Of a stretch of DNA of 64,000 nt, positions 54,743-63,948 are shown piece after piece. Positions within the stretch are counted from its first letter, which is position 1, and each line of letters opens with the position of its first letter. This DNA comes from Tateyamaria omphalii (GTDB taxonomy: Bacteria; Pseudomonadota; Alphaproteobacteria; Rhodobacterales; Rhodobacteraceae). The notes below the pieces were generated by a model. It searched no databases, was not told the origin of the DNA, and was given only the letters and a program-made list of their open reading frames with translations. Made by a program: the position numbers and the translations under genes. The stretch lies in the NCBI RefSeq assembly GCF_001969365.1, contig NZ_CP019312.1, positions 372,001-436,000 on the forward strand, read 5' to 3'.

Positions 54743-55459
54743 TCAGTGTTGTCCCCGCGGGGACAGATTTTCTTCCCGAAAGGCACCGATGGTGGGTCGG
54801 ATCATGATGACCGCGCCCAACACCGCCAAGGCGCCAACAGACCGCGGATCAAACCCGTTCTGTACCCCAACCGCGATCAGCGCCCAGATCACAGCGACGC
54901 CGTAGGTCGGCGCACGGCTCAAGCTGCGTTGGACCACAAGCGCCAGGACGACGGCGACCGTCACCATGATCCACGCCGCGGTCCGCCCAGACGTCCAGCC
55001 ATACCCGGCCAACAGCAGGCCAAGTGCCACGCAACTGGCCGCACTCAACCACCCGGCATAGAGCCCTACCGGCCAGGCTGCCGCCCAGCCATCCAACCGC
55101 GGACTGCGCCATAACGCGATCAGCGCGCTGATCAGCATCACCCAGATCAGCACGGTCGCCCAGATCGCGCTTTGCACCGCCACCGGCAACCAGACGCTGC
55201 CCACTGCCAGCGACACAGCGAGCGGCGCGCGCATCGGCGCCCAGTCCGGTGCGGACCAGCGTTTGAGTGCGCCAAAGCCCGCGCCGACCAACAGCCACAG
55301 GTAAATCACGCCCCAGATCGCAAAGGCATATCCTGCGGGCTGCACCGGCGGGTCGATCTGCGGCACCGGGAACTGGTCGCCCTCGAACCCGCCAAAATCG
55401 GGCACCCAGAAGGGCGACGCGGCAAAGGTCAGGGCGAGGATCAGCACGAGTACAGGCAT
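54743..55459 (-). CDS. TspO-like tryptophan-rich membrane protein
   Basis: A 238-residue integral membrane protein with about seven hydrophobic segments and many tryptophans. PVQPAGYAFAIWGVIYLWLL resembles the Pro-Trp rich core of TspO/MBR proteins, and PVGLYAGWLSAASCVALGLL follows; overall it matches the longer tryptophan-rich sensory protein variants, not the five-helix 160-residue TspO. The start at 55459 has GGTGG upstream and opens on a hydrophobic segment. The last codons contain a perfect 16-base palindrome at 54750-54765. It converges on der. Confidence 0.75.
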   Translation of the reverse strand: MPVLVLILALTFAASPFWVPDFGGFEGDQFPVPQIDPPVQPAGYAFAIWGVIYLWLLVGAGFGALKRWSAPDWAPMRAPLAVSLAVGSVWLPVAVQSAIWATVLIWVMLISALIALWRSPRLDGWAAAWPVGLYAGWLSAASCVALGLLLAGYGWTSGRTAAWIMVTVAVVLALVVQRSLSRAPTYGVAVIWALIAVGVQNGFDPRSVGALAVLGAVIMIRPTIGAFREENLSPRGQH

Positions 55460-55571
55460 GGTTTTCCACCGTTTACAAAATTTCTGCTCCGGATCATCCT
55501 TGCCATGACGCCCGTATTTCAGCCAGTCAGAACCTAGTCTGGCGCATTGCATTTCAAGGACTTGGCCCACC

Positions 55572-56645
55572 ATGACACGTATTGCTATTTTCTGCGACGG
55601 AACCTGGAACTCACCCGATATTGAAGAGCCGACCAGCGTACACAAGCTCAAACAGGCGCTGGTCAATGATCCCGCCCAGGGACAGGTGGCGGCCTATTTC
55701 GCGGGCATTGGCACCGACCGCCGCTTTGACGGGCCGGTCAAGCGGTTCTTTAACCGATGGGGCGGCGGCGCTTTTGGCTGGGGGCTGGATGCCAAGGTCA
55801 AGCAGGCCTACCAGTTTCTGGCGCAGGCCTATCAGGACGGGGACGAGATTTACCTGTTCGGGTTCTCGCGCGGGGCGTTTACGGCGCGGTCCGTGGCGGG
55901 GATGATCCGCAAATGCGGCATCATCTCTGACACGAGCCCCGAGGGCGTGAACGCGGCCTTTGAACTGTACCGCAAACGGGGCAAGCGCAACCACCCTGAC
56001 GCGCCCCATATCCGCGAGGCGCGGCGGGCGATGTCGCCGAAATTTGCCACGTCTGTCAGTGACTTGGCCTGGCGCGACGATACCTCGCGCATGGTTGCGA
56101 TTTCCTATGTCGGGGTGTGGGACACGGTGGGTGCGCGGGGCATTCCGCCTTCGCTTCTGGGCCCTGTCGCGTCGATGTGGAACCGACAGTACAAGTTCCA
56201 TGACATGGAACTGTCCAGCCTTGTGCAATCGGCGCGGCATGCGCTGGCGCTGGACGAACGGCGGGTGATGTACAAGCCTGCGATGTGGTCCAATCTGGAC
56301 GGTGACAAGGGGTTGAATCACGGGGACACAGGGCCGCTGCGGGCCTATCAGCAGCTTTGGTTCGTGGGCGATCACGGGATCGTCGGCGGGTCCGGATCGT
56401 CGCAGCCCTTGTCGATGATCGCGCTGGATTGGGTGGTGCAGGGGGCCGGGCGTTTGACGATTGACACCGGCGCGAGATTCCCGCCATCGGATCCCGATCC
56501 GCTGGCCGATGCAGATATCGACTATGGGTGGTCCATGCTCAAGAGGTGGCGGCAAGGCCCTGTTTCAAAATGGGAAATCCATCCATCTGTCGATGAGCGC
56601 CGGGGTGGCCGGGGCGATTACCGCCCCGGATCGTTGCGGATCTAG
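55572..56645 (+). CDS. DUF2235 alpha/beta-hydrolase-like protein
   Basis: A 357-residue protein with the DUF2235 layout: [19 protein letters not shown] at the start, [20 protein letters not shown] holding the GxSxG nucleophile elbow (Ser near residue 102), [18 protein letters not shown] with the likely catalytic Asp, and [19 protein letters not shown] with the likely His. Some family members are phospholipase effectors of type VI secretion; no secretion genes or immunity gene are adjacent here and no signal peptide is present, so a housekeeping or stress role is as likely. Its stop overlaps the convergent serS stop by four bases. Confidence 0.88.
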   Translation: MTRIAIFCDGTWNSPDIEEPTSVHKLKQALVNDPAQGQVAAYFAGIGTDRRFDGPVKRFFNRWGGGAFGWGLDAKVKQAYQFLAQAYQDGDEIYLFGFSRGAFTARSVAGMIRKCGIISDTSPEGVNAAFELYRKRGKRNHPDAPHIREARRAMSPKFATSVSDLAWRDDTSRMVAISYVGVWDTVGARGIPPSLLGPVASMWNRQYKFHDMELSSLVQSARHALALDERRVMYKPAMWSNLDGDKGLNHGDTGPLRAYQQLWFVGDHGIVGGSGSSQPLSMIALDWVVQGAGRLTIDTGARFPPSDPDPLADADIDYGWSMLKRWRQGPVSKWEIHPSVDERRGGRGDYRPGSLRI

Positions 56646-57934
56646 GCCAGCGCGCCGTCCGCTGTCAGCACCGTCTTGCCGCCGAGATAGGGGGCGAGCG
56701 CTGTGGGCAGTTTGACCGAGCCATCGGCCTGCTGGCCGTTCTCCAGAACCGCGATCAGACAGCGCCCCACGGCGAGGCCGGAGCCGTTAAGTGTATGAAC
56801 GAACTGCGGTTTTCCGCCATCTGCTGGCTTGAACCGCGCGTTCATGCGCCGGGCTTGGAAGTCGCCGGTGGTGGAGACTGAGCTGATCTCCCGGTAGGTG
56901 TTCTGGCCGGGCAACCACGCCTCGATATCGTAGGTGCGGCGCGCGCCAAAGCCCATGTCGCCCGTGCACAGAACGACAGTTCTGTAAGGAATTTCAAGAG
57001 CTTCGAGGATGCCTTGTGCGCAGTCGAGCATGCGTTTCTGCTCGTCTTCGGACCCGTCTGGATGGGTGATCGAGACCATCTCGACCTTTTCGAACTGGTG
57101 CTGGCGCAGCATGCCTGCGGTGTCACGGCCGGCGCTGCCCGCTTCGGATCGGAAGCAGAGGGTGTGGGCCGTCATGCGGATCGGCAGGGCGGCTTCATCC
57201 AGAACGTCGCCCGCGACGCTGTAGGTCAGCGGCACCTCAGACGTGGGGACGAGCCACATGCCATCTTCGGTCCGGTAGCTGTCTTCGCCGAATTTCGGCA
57301 GCTTGTCCGTTCCGTACATCGCATCGTCGCGGACCAGCACAGGTGAGTTAACTTCCAGTAAACCGTTCTGATCAACGTGAGTGTCGACCATGAACTGGGC
57401 CAGGGCGCGGTGGATGCGGGCGACGGCGCCCTTCAGCATGACAAAGCGGCTGCCAGAGGTCTTGGCGGCGGTTTCGAAGTCCATGGAGGCGGCGACGCCT
57501 GCGATGTCGAAATGCTCTTTGGGCGCGACATCGAAGTTTCGCGGGTTGCCCCAGCGGTGGATTTCGACGTTGTCCTCCTCGTCCGCGCCGTCCGGCACAT
57601 CGTCGGCGGGCAGGTTGGCGATGCGTGCAAGGGCGTCGGTCAGCTGGGCGTCGAGCGCCTTAGCCTCCTCCTGCATCCGGGCGATTTCTGCTTTCTTTTC
57701 AGACACAAGCGCGCGCAGGCGCTGAAATTCATCCTCGTCCCCGCGGCCCTTGGCGGCGCCCACTTCCTTGGACGCTTTGTTCTGTTCGGCCTGGGCGGTT
57801 TCAGCGGCGAGGATCTTGGCACGCCGCGCCTCGTCCAGGGCCAGAAGGGACGACGACATCGCAGCGTCCCCACGGCGCGCAAGGGCGGCGTCGAAAGCGG
57901 CAGGGTTCTCGCGGATGGCGCGGATGTCGTGCAT
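56642..57934 (-). CDS. serS: Seryl-tRNA synthetase
   Basis: The class II synthetase for serine, 430 residues, matching the usual length. It has the N-terminal coiled-coil tRNA-binding arm (about residues 30-100), motif 2 [28 protein letters not shown], and motif 3 [20 protein letters not shown]. The serine-binding TSEVPLT is present. The start at 57934 has AGAGG six bases upstream; the frame remains open 300 codons further but that stretch is antisense or noncoding and contains the protease gene in another frame. The 11-bp repeat array lies 80-120 bases upstream. Confidence 0.97.
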   Translation of the reverse strand: MHDIRAIRENPAAFDAALARRGDAAMSSSLLALDEARRAKILAAETAQAEQNKASKEVGAAKGRGDEDEFQRLRALVSEKKAEIARMQEEAKALDAQLTDALARIANLPADDVPDGADEEDNVEIHRWGNPRNFDVAPKEHFDIAGVAASMDFETAAKTSGSRFVMLKGAVARIHRALAQFMVDTHVDQNGLLEVNSPVLVRDDAMYGTDKLPKFGEDSYRTEDGMWLVPTSEVPLTYSVAGDVLDEAALPIRMTAHTLCFRSEAGSAGRDTAGMLRQHQFEKVEMVSITHPDGSEDEQKRMLDCAQGILEALEIPYRTVVLCTGDMGFGARRTYDIEAWLPGQNTYREISSVSTTGDFQARRMNARFKPADGGKPQFVHTLNGSGLAVGRCLIAVLENGQQADGSVKLPTALAPYLGGKTVLTADGALA

Positions 57935-58012
57935 GTCTGGCCTCTGATATTGGTGTTGCAGTGGGGGTCGTATGCCCCATCCGAGGCCCCGCGAAAAGGG
58001 GGGCAAACAGGG

Positions 58013-58056
58013 TGTCACACCCCGTGCACCATCCGTACACCCCCTGTGCACCCCCA
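58013..58056. repeat. Four degenerate 11-bp tandem repeats upstream of serS
   Basis: Units starting at 58013, 58024, 58035 and 58046 follow the pattern GTGCACCCCCN (the first unit is the most divergent: TGTCACACCCC). The exact 11-base period puts one face of the DNA in register. The array lies between the serS start (57934) and the protease stop (58111). It may be a regulatory site or a transcript element; no function is known to me. Confidence 0.5.
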
Positions 58057-58110
58057 TCGTCATGGTGGGGTAAGGGTTTGTTAGGATTTGAACCTGCGCA
58101 GCCCCTTTGG

Positions 58111-58833
58111 CTATGGAGTCCCATCCACCAGGCCCGACGCCCATGCACCCGGTGCCACAACGACCGCCTGCGCATGGCCGTCCTGTTCGATGCGGGCCGA
58201 GACGACGGCGGTCACGCGCCACCCGGACGCCGTGCGGGACAGGACGGGGCTGCCGGACAGGCCGGGCGTGACCGGACAGTCGAGCACGCGCATCTGGTCC
58301 AACGTGCGTGTTGCCGGGCAATCGAATGCGGCGCTGAGCATGGCGCTGCGGGTCGATTGGTAGCCGATGATGGCGTTTGCGCGGTCGTCGCCCACAGGCA
58401 GTGTGCCAAGCGGTATCGGTGCGAGGATTTCGGCCGGTGCCGGGCTTTGCAGTTTGATCAGTGCGACATCGGCGGAAGGGCCGCGCGCCGCGTCGGGATG
58501 CGTGTGGACGGCAGCGGCGCGCCCGTGCCATAGAACATCGCCCCGCAACCAGCCCGCCACGAAATGGACGTTGCCCGGCGGCTCGGTCGTGCCGTCGGGC
58601 CTGCGCACGCAATGCGCCGCGGTCAGTACCCATAGCGGTGCAATCAATGTACCTGTGCAGGCGCGCCGCGTGCGAAACCCGGCGATGTTGAGCCGCCCGA
58701 TGGCGGTCCATTCGGCGTGGTCCTGTTCCGGCAGGCGCGGCAAGCCTGTGCCCTCGGCCCGCGCCAGCTGGGCAGACGTCACGAACACGGCGAAGCCGAG
58801 CAAAGCCACACCAAACTGTCGAATGCGCCGCAT
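58111..58833 (-). CDS. Secreted trypsin-like serine protease
   Basis: A 240-residue S1-family protein with a signal peptide ([20 protein letters not shown], cleavage near ARAEG). The catalytic triad is visible: His in [10 protein letters not shown], Asp in [10 protein letters not shown], Ser in PGLSGSPVL. The usual GDSG is changed to GLSG, and the cysteine pattern is simple (CTGTL/AAHC, DCPATRT and DCPVT). Probably periplasmic or surface-located. The start at 58833 opens on the signal peptide; the longer frame is antisense to the yajC leader. Divergent from yajC. Confidence 0.9.
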   Translation of the reverse strand: MRRIRQFGVALLGFAVFVTSAQLARAEGTGLPRLPEQDHAEWTAIGRLNIAGFRTRRACTGTLIAPLWVLTAAHCVRRPDGTTEPPGNVHFVAGWLRGDVLWHGRAAAVHTHPDAARGPSADVALIKLQSPAPAEILAPIPLGTLPVGDDRANAIIGYQSTRSAMLSAAFDCPATRTLDQMRVLDCPVTPGLSGSPVLSRTASGWRVTAVVSARIEQDGHAQAVVVAPGAWASGLVDGTP

Positions 58834-58985
58834 ATGTGCAGGATGGCATTTGGAATGGCCAATGCAAAGCGGATCAAAACCCGGTCGGGCCGGTGTTTCC
58901 ACCTTGCACAGTCCCGCCCCCGCCCATAGGTTCTGCCAAACTTTGAAGCGGGCCAGAATCCGCCCCAAGACCAAGGACAATTCCC

Positions 58986-59264
58986 ATGGAAGCCATCGGC
59001 CAGTTCATTCCCCTGATCCTGATCTTTGCGATCATGTATTTCCTGCTGATCCGGCCTCAGCAGAAGAAGGTCAAGGAACATGCCGCCATGGTGGAGGCGC
59101 TGCGCCGCGGTGATCAGGTGGTCACCCAGGGCGGGTTGATCGGGAAAGTCAGCAAGGTCAAGGAAGACAATGAGGTCGAGGTAGAAGTGGCGGATGGTGT
59201 GAAGGTGCGCGTCGTCAAATCCACCATCGCGCAGGTCCTGAACAAGACCGAGCCTGCGAAGTAA
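58986..59264 (+). CDS. yajC: Preprotein translocase subunit YajC
   Basis: A 92-residue single-pass membrane protein of the SecDF-YajC complex. The N-terminal helix (FIPLILIFAIMYFLLI) is followed by the diagnostic RPQQKKVKEH and the small cytoplasmic domain GDQVVTQGGLIGKVSKV. It overlaps secD by one base (TAATG), giving a tight yajC-secD-secF unit that assists protein export with the proton gradient. Confidence 0.96.
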   Translation: MEAIGQFIPLILIFAIMYFLLIRPQQKKVKEHAAMVEALRRGDQVVTQGGLIGKVSKVKEDNEVEVEVADGVKVRVVKSTIAQVLNKTEPAK

Positions 59265-60928
59265 TGCTTCAGATTGATGCGTGGAAACGGGTACTGATTT
59301 GGTCCTTGTGTGCGCTTGGCCTGATCCTGGCCTTGCCCAACGGGTTCTACAATCGCGTTGAGCAGCACAATGATGCGGCCCAGGCCATCCAGTTGGGGGC
59401 TGACACGCCTGAGAACCAGGCGCTGCTGGCGCAGTGGCCCGAGTTCATGCCGTCGGCGCTGGTGAACCTTGGCCTGGACCTGCGCGGTGGTGCGCATTTG
59501 CTGGCTGAGGTGCAGGTCGAGCAGGTCTATGCCAGCCGGATCGAGGCGATGTGGCCCGAGGTGCGTGATGTTTTGCGCGCCGAGCGGGCGACTGTTGGCA
59601 CCATTCGGTTGCAGCCTTCGGCGGCTGATGTGCTGCGCATTCGGATTGGGGAACCTGCGGGGTTGCAGCGTGCGATACAGTTGGTGCGCACGTTGGAGCA
59701 GCCGGTGCAGACGCTGACCGGTGTGGGTGCCAATGACATCGAGGTGCGTGCGGATGGGGCCGACGTTGTTGTCGTGACCCTGAGCGATGAGGAGAAGCTG
59801 GCGAGCGACGAGCGGACGGTGCAGCAAAGTCTTGAGATCGTACGCCGCCGGATTGACGAGGTGGGCACGCGCGAGCCGACCATTCAGCGGCAGGGGTCGC
59901 AGCGCATTCTGATTCAGGTGCCGGGCATTGGGTCAGCGGCCGAGTTGAAAGAGATCATCGGGACGACCGCGCAGCTGACGTTCAACCCGGTGGTGAACCG
60001 GACGTCGGATCAGAACACCGCGCCGGGGATTGGCAACAAGCTGGTGCCGTCGCTGGACGAGCCGGGGCTGTTTTATGTGATCGAGAGCGCGCCTGTGGTG
60101 ACGGGCGAGGATCTGGTCGATGCGCAGCCGAGCTTTGACCAGAATGGTAACCCGGCTGTGTCCTTCCGCTTTAACACGACCGGGGCGCGACGGTTCGGGG
60201 ATTACACGGCTGAGAACATCGGGTCGCCCTTTGCCATCGTGCTGGATGACGAGGTGGTGTCCGCCCCGGTGATCCAGAGCCATATTCCGGGCGGGTCGGG
60301 GATTATCACCGGGAATTTCAATGTTGAGGAATCGACGAATTTGGCCGTCCTGCTGCGCGCGGGTGCGTTGCCTGCGGAACTGACGTTCCTTGAAGAGCGG
60401 ACCATCGGGCCGGAACTGGGGCAGGACAGCATTGACGCGGGTCAGATCGCGACAATCGTCGCCTTTGCCGCCGTGCTGGTGTTCATGGGGCTGAGTTACG
60501 GGCTGTTCGGGCTGTTTGCGAACATCGCGCTGATAATCAATATCGGGCTGATCTTTGGTCTGCTCAGTATGATCGGGGCGACGCTGACCTTGCCGGGCAT
60601 TGCGGGGATCGTGCTGACGGTGGGGATGGCGGTGGACGCCAACGTGCTGGTGTTCGAGCGGATCCGCGAGGAGTTGAAATCCTCGCGCGGGCCTGCGCGG
60701 GCTATTGAGCTTGGTTATGAAAAGGCGTTGTCGGCCATTCTGGACGCCAACATCACGACCTTTATCACCGCCGTGATCCTGTTTGCGATGGGGTCGGGTC
60801 CGGTGCGCGGGTTCGCGATCACGCTGGGTCTGGGGATCCTCACATCCGTATTTACGGCCATTTTCGTGACGCGGCTGATGGTGGTGATGTGGTTTGAACG
60901 CCGCCGCCCCAAAACGATCGAGGTGTAA
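59264..60928 (+). CDS. secD: Protein translocase subunit SecD
   Basis: A 554-residue six-helix membrane protein. The first helix is at residues 7-25, the periplasmic P1 head contains GLDLRGGAHLLAEVQVEQ and VGTREPTIQRQGSQRILIQ, and the C-terminal block has the RND-like helices with the conserved VGMAVDANVLVFERIREEL that carries the proton-coupling Asp. It pulls exported chains on the periplasmic side together with SecF. secF starts one base after its stop. Confidence 0.97.
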   Translation: MLQIDAWKRVLIWSLCALGLILALPNGFYNRVEQHNDAAQAIQLGADTPENQALLAQWPEFMPSALVNLGLDLRGGAHLLAEVQVEQVYASRIEAMWPEVRDVLRAERATVGTIRLQPSAADVLRIRIGEPAGLQRAIQLVRTLEQPVQTLTGVGANDIEVRADGADVVVVTLSDEEKLASDERTVQQSLEIVRRRIDEVGTREPTIQRQGSQRILIQVPGIGSAAELKEIIGTTAQLTFNPVVNRTSDQNTAPGIGNKLVPSLDEPGLFYVIESAPVVTGEDLVDAQPSFDQNGNPAVSFRFNTTGARRFGDYTAENIGSPFAIVLDDEVVSAPVIQSHIPGGSGIITGNFNVEESTNLAVLLRAGALPAELTFLEERTIGPELGQDSIDAGQIATIVAFAAVLVFMGLSYGLFGLFANIALIINIGLIFGLLSMIGATLTLPGIAGIVLTVGMAVDANVLVFERIREELKSSRGPARAIELGYEKALSAILDANITTFITAVILFAMGSGPVRGFAITLGLGILTSVFTAIFVTRLMVVMWFERRRPKTIEV

Positions 60929-60929
60929 G

Positions 60930-61898
60930 ATGCGACTGAAGCTGGTCAAACAGGGCACCAATTTCGATTTCTTCAGCCGCTGGAAGATCTGGCTGGGTCT
61001 GTCGGGCCTGCTGATCCTGTTGGGGATCGGGTCGTTCCTGTTGCAGGGGCTGAACTATGGCATCGACTTTCGCGGCGGGACGACCGTGCGGACCGAAAGC
61101 ACGCAGCCGGTTGATATTGGTCTTTACCGGGATGCGCTGACGCCGTTGGCCTTGGGCGACATTTCGATAACGGAAGTGTTCGACCCGACCTTTGACGCCG
61201 ATCAGAACGTGGCCATGATCCGCATTCAGGCGCAGGAGGGGCAGGAGGCGGTCACGCCCGAGACCATCCGCACCGTGCAGGCCGCGCTGAGTGCGGCGGT
61301 GCCGGATATTCAGTTCGTATCGGTGGAATCCGTGGGCCCGAAAGTGTCGGGCGAGTTGATCCAGACGGCGGCGATTGCCGTTGTTTTGGCCATCGGGGCG
61401 GTGCTTGTTTACATCTGGTTGCGCTTTGAGTGGCAGTTTGCGCTGGGGGCCGTGGCGGCGCTTGTCCATGATGTGATCCTGACCATCGGCATATTCTCTG
61501 AACTGCAGATCAAGTTTGATCTGGCCATCATCGCGGCACTTTTGACCATTGTGGGCTATTCGCTGAACGACACTGTGGTCGTGTTCGACCGGGTGCGAGA
61601 GAACTTGCGCAAATACAAGAAGAAGCCGCTGGCCGAGGTGCTGAACATCTCGATCAATGAGACGTTGAGCCGGACGGTCATGACCTCGGTCACGACGCTG
61701 CTGGCGCTGATTTCGCTTTATGTGCTGGGCGGGGACGTGATCCGGGGCTTTGTCTTTGCCATGATCTGGGGTGTGATCGTGGGGACGTACTCTTCGGTCT
61801 TTGTCGCCTCGACCATTCTGCTGTGGCTGGGTGTCAAGCGGGACTGGTCCAAGCCGGACGCCAATGCGGGCAATCAGTTTGCGAATGTGGATGCCTGA
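60930..61898 (+). CDS. secF: Protein translocase subunit SecF
   Basis: A 322-residue partner of SecD. Markers: the N-terminal helix (WLGLSGLLILLGIGSFLL), LNYGIDFRGGTTVRTE, and the SecF signature GYSLNDTVVVFDRVRENLRK with the conserved Asp and Arg. The start at 60930 is placed one base after the secD stop, which fits the family N-terminus RLKLVKQGTNFDFF. The TauE pair follows after 73 bases. Confidence 0.97.
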   Translation: MRLKLVKQGTNFDFFSRWKIWLGLSGLLILLGIGSFLLQGLNYGIDFRGGTTVRTESTQPVDIGLYRDALTPLALGDISITEVFDPTFDADQNVAMIRIQAQEGQEAVTPETIRTVQAALSAAVPDIQFVSVESVGPKVSGELIQTAAIAVVLAIGAVLVYIWLRFEWQFALGAVAALVHDVILTIGIFSELQIKFDLAIIAALLTIVGYSLNDTVVVFDRVRENLRKYKKKPLAEVLNISINETLSRTVMTSVTTLLALISLYVLGGDVIRGFVFAMIWGVIVGTYSSVFVASTILLWLGVKRDWSKPDANAGNQFANVDA

Positions 61899-61971
61899 GG
61901 CGGCGCTGGCCTAGAGCCGCGGTGGAACTGGTCCTTGCTTGTTCGCCTCTGGGCTGCAAGCTGGGCTTATC

Positions 61972-62727
61972 ATGACAGAAATGATCGCGGATACGCTGGC
62001 GTTGCCGGGCTTTGTCTGGGTGCTGGCCGTCACGATGGTGGCGGGCGTCGTCTACGGATTTGCCGGGTTTGGCGCGGCGTTGGTTTACATGCCGATTGCT
62101 ACGGCCTTTGTTCCCGTTGAGATGGCGATTGCGGCCTTTGGTGTGACCGCGCTGGCGTCGCTGGTGTCCGTGGTGCCGCGGGCGTGGGGGCAGGCGGATC
62201 GGCCCAATGTCGTGCTGATGATCGTCGTGGCGACCCTCGCCTTGCCGCTGGGGATCGCGATCCTTCGGTTGAATGATGTGACGACCATGCGCTGGGCGGT
62301 GCTGGCGGTGACGACGCTGACGCTGGTCGCACTGGTGCTGGGCTGGCGGTACAAGGCCGTGCCCACGCGCACGGCGCGTGTGTCCGTGGCTGCGGCCACT
62401 GGTGTGGTCGGCGGTGCGACCGGGTTGGTGGGGCCGATCATGGTGCTGTTTCAGTTGAGCGGGCAGGAGGGCGTGGCGCGGGCGCGGGCAAATACGCTGG
62501 TGTTTCTGACCGTAACGGGTCTGCTGACCGTGCCATTGATGGCGATGCAGGGGCTGTTGACCGTCGAGGCCGTGGTGCTGGGGCTGTTGTTGATCGTGCC
62601 TTATGGCATTGCCTCGCGCGTTGGGCAGGCGTTGTTCGATCCGGGCCGGCAGGTGCTTTACCGCCGCGTCGCCTATGTCATCATCGCCGTTGCCATCATC
62701 ATGGGCCTGCCGGTGTTCGGCGGATGA
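61972..62727 (+). CDS. TauE/SafE-family membrane permease (copy 2)
   Basis: A 251-residue membrane protein with about eight helices. Family blocks: GVVYGFAGFGAALVYMPIAT near residue 25 and the repeat VVGGATGLVGPIMVLFQLSG near residue 145, matching the two halves of the TauE fold. An in-frame TTG at 61939 and an ATG at 61981 are other possible starts. It overlaps the next TauE gene by ATGA. The substrate is unknown; anion export is the family trend. These genes sit inside the secDF-ccm string. Confidence 0.88.
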   Translation: MTEMIADTLALPGFVWVLAVTMVAGVVYGFAGFGAALVYMPIATAFVPVEMAIAAFGVTALASLVSVVPRAWGQADRPNVVLMIVVATLALPLGIAILRLNDVTTMRWAVLAVTTLTLVALVLGWRYKAVPTRTARVSVAAATGVVGGATGLVGPIMVLFQLSGQEGVARARANTLVFLTVTGLLTVPLMAMQGLLTVEAVVLGLLLIVPYGIASRVGQALFDPGRQVLYRRVAYVIIAVAIIMGLPVFGG

Positions 62728-63491
62728 TCGCGGCGGTGGGGGAGGCGCTGGCGCTGCCGGGGATTTGGTGGCTTGTCTCTGCGATCCTAGCCGCCGGGTT
62801 AGTGCGCGGCTTTGCGGGGTTCGGGTCAGGCATGATCATCATGGCGGCGGCCAGTTCGGTCCTGTCACCCTTTGCCGCGTTGGCGTTTCTGGTGGTGGTG
62901 GAGTTCTGGGGGCCGCTGCCGAACCTGCGCCCGGCGCTGCGCAACGGCAATCTGCGCGAGGCGGGTTGGCTGCTGCTGGGCGTGGCGATTGGCCTGCCCG
63001 CAGGGCTGTGGACGCTGTCATTTGTGAACCCCGATGCGTTCGGCTGGGGAGTGTCGGTTGCCATCCTGATCCTGCTGGCTGCGCTGATGTCGGGCTGGCG
63101 CTATCGCGGGCCGATGGGGCCGCGCACGACTGTGGGTGTGGGCACATTTGGCGGGTTTCTGGGTGGACTGGCCGGTATTCCCGGTCCGCCGGTCATTCTG
63201 CTGTACATGGCGTCGGCCAAGGCGATTGCGGTGATAAGGGCGAATTTCCTGCTATATCTGCTGGGCATTGACGTGATGATGCTGGGCATCTTTTTGGTGT
63301 TTGGTCTGCTGGATGCGCAGGCGGTCATTATCGGGTTGGTGCTGGTGCCGCTGTATATGATCGCCAACGTTGCGGGCGCGTGGCTGTTTGATCCGGGGGC
63401 GGAGCGACTTTTCCGCACGGTGGCCTATATCGTCATCGCGGCATCCGCTATTCTGGGCCTGCCGATTTGGGAGATGGGTCATGCGCCTTAA
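62724..63491 (+). CDS. TauE/SafE-family membrane permease (copy 3)
   Basis: A 255-residue protein similar in layout to its upstream neighbour: GLVRGFAGFGSGMIIMAAAS near residue 25 and GTFGGFLGGLAGIPGPPVIL near residue 140, with ANVAGAWLFDPGAERLFRT before the last helix. Both copies end with the same LFDPG-(x)5-YRR/FRT-VAY pattern, so they arose by tandem duplication. The pair could form a heterodimeric transporter. It overlaps the Mth938-like gene by 11 bases. Confidence 0.88.
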   Translation: MIAAVGEALALPGIWWLVSAILAAGLVRGFAGFGSGMIIMAAASSVLSPFAALAFLVVVEFWGPLPNLRPALRNGNLREAGWLLLGVAIGLPAGLWTLSFVNPDAFGWGVSVAILILLAALMSGWRYRGPMGPRTTVGVGTFGGFLGGLAGIPGPPVILLYMASAKAIAVIRANFLLYLLGIDVMMLGIFLVFGLLDAQAVIIGLVLVPLYMIANVAGAWLFDPGAERLFRTVAYIVIAASAILGLPIWEMGHAP

Positions 63492-63834
63492 TGAGATCAC
63501 GTTCACCGATGCCAAACCTGTGGAGGGCTACGGGCCCGGGTTTTTCCGCATCGGGGGCGAGGTGATCGTCGGGGGCATGTTGACGGGCCCCACCGGCACG
63601 GTGGCCTGGGCGGGATACAAGGATGTGGCCCCTTTGGTCGCCCTGGCCCGCAAGGTCGATGTCTTGTTCATCGGCACCGGTGCGGACACGGCCCACATCC
63701 CCGCCGCATTGCGCGCGCAGTTGGAAGAGGCTGGTCTGGGCCTTGAGGTGATGTCGTCCCCGTCGGCGGCACGGACCTACAACGTGCTTTTGAGCGAAGG
63801 CCGCCGCATTGCGCTGGCGGTGTTGCCCGTCTGA
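63481..63834 (+). CDS. Mth938-like domain protein
   Basis: A 117-residue protein of the Mth938/DUF498 (NDUFAF3) family: MRLNEITFTDAKPVEGYGPG, FRIGGEVIVGGMLTGPTGTV, DVLFIGTGADTAHIP and SPSAARTYNVLLSEGRRI are typical. The mitochondrial relative NDUFAF3 helps assemble respiratory complex I; the bacterial role is not settled. It is commonly next to secF and ccmA in this group; here the TauE pair separates it from secF. Confidence 0.92.
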   Translation: MRLNEITFTDAKPVEGYGPGFFRIGGEVIVGGMLTGPTGTVAWAGYKDVAPLVALARKVDVLFIGTGADTAHIPAALRAQLEEAGLGLEVMSSPSAARTYNVLLSEGRRIALAVLPV

Positions 63835-63843
63835 GAGGTTGGA

Positions 63844-63905
63844 GGGGCTGTCTGCCCCCGATGCTGGCGCATCCCCCCGAGGATTTTTTGAAACAGAGAA
63901 GAGAC
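63844..63905. repeat. Hairpin plus short repeat element before ccmA
   Basis: GGGGC-TGTCT-GCCCC (63844-63858) is followed by CCCCCGAGGATTTTTTGAAA and CAGAGAAGAG. A related sequence lies inverted between soxD and soxA (about 35075-35110: GGTATTTTTGGTCAGAAGAAA on the - strand). I recognise this as resembling a short intergenic element common in Rhodobacteraceae; the hairpin may also act as a terminator for the sec transcript. Confidence 0.45.
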
Positions 63906-63948
63906 GCGTAGGGTTTTGTGCCTGCACGCAATGGGTTACGGCTGTGGC

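Noticed and set aside
58070..58110. A tRNA-like T-arm: on the - strand GCAGGTTCAAATCC appears just after the protease stop.
   Set aside because: Only three T-stem pairs form, and no D-arm, anticodon arm or matching acceptor stem can be folded around it. It is not a tRNA gene and cannot be shown to be an attachment site.
57935..58867. The serS frame extends about 300 codons upstream, which would give a 741-residue fusion protein.
   Set aside because: The extension has no synthetase homology, overlaps the protease gene in another frame, and SerS already has its normal length and ribosome site from 57934.
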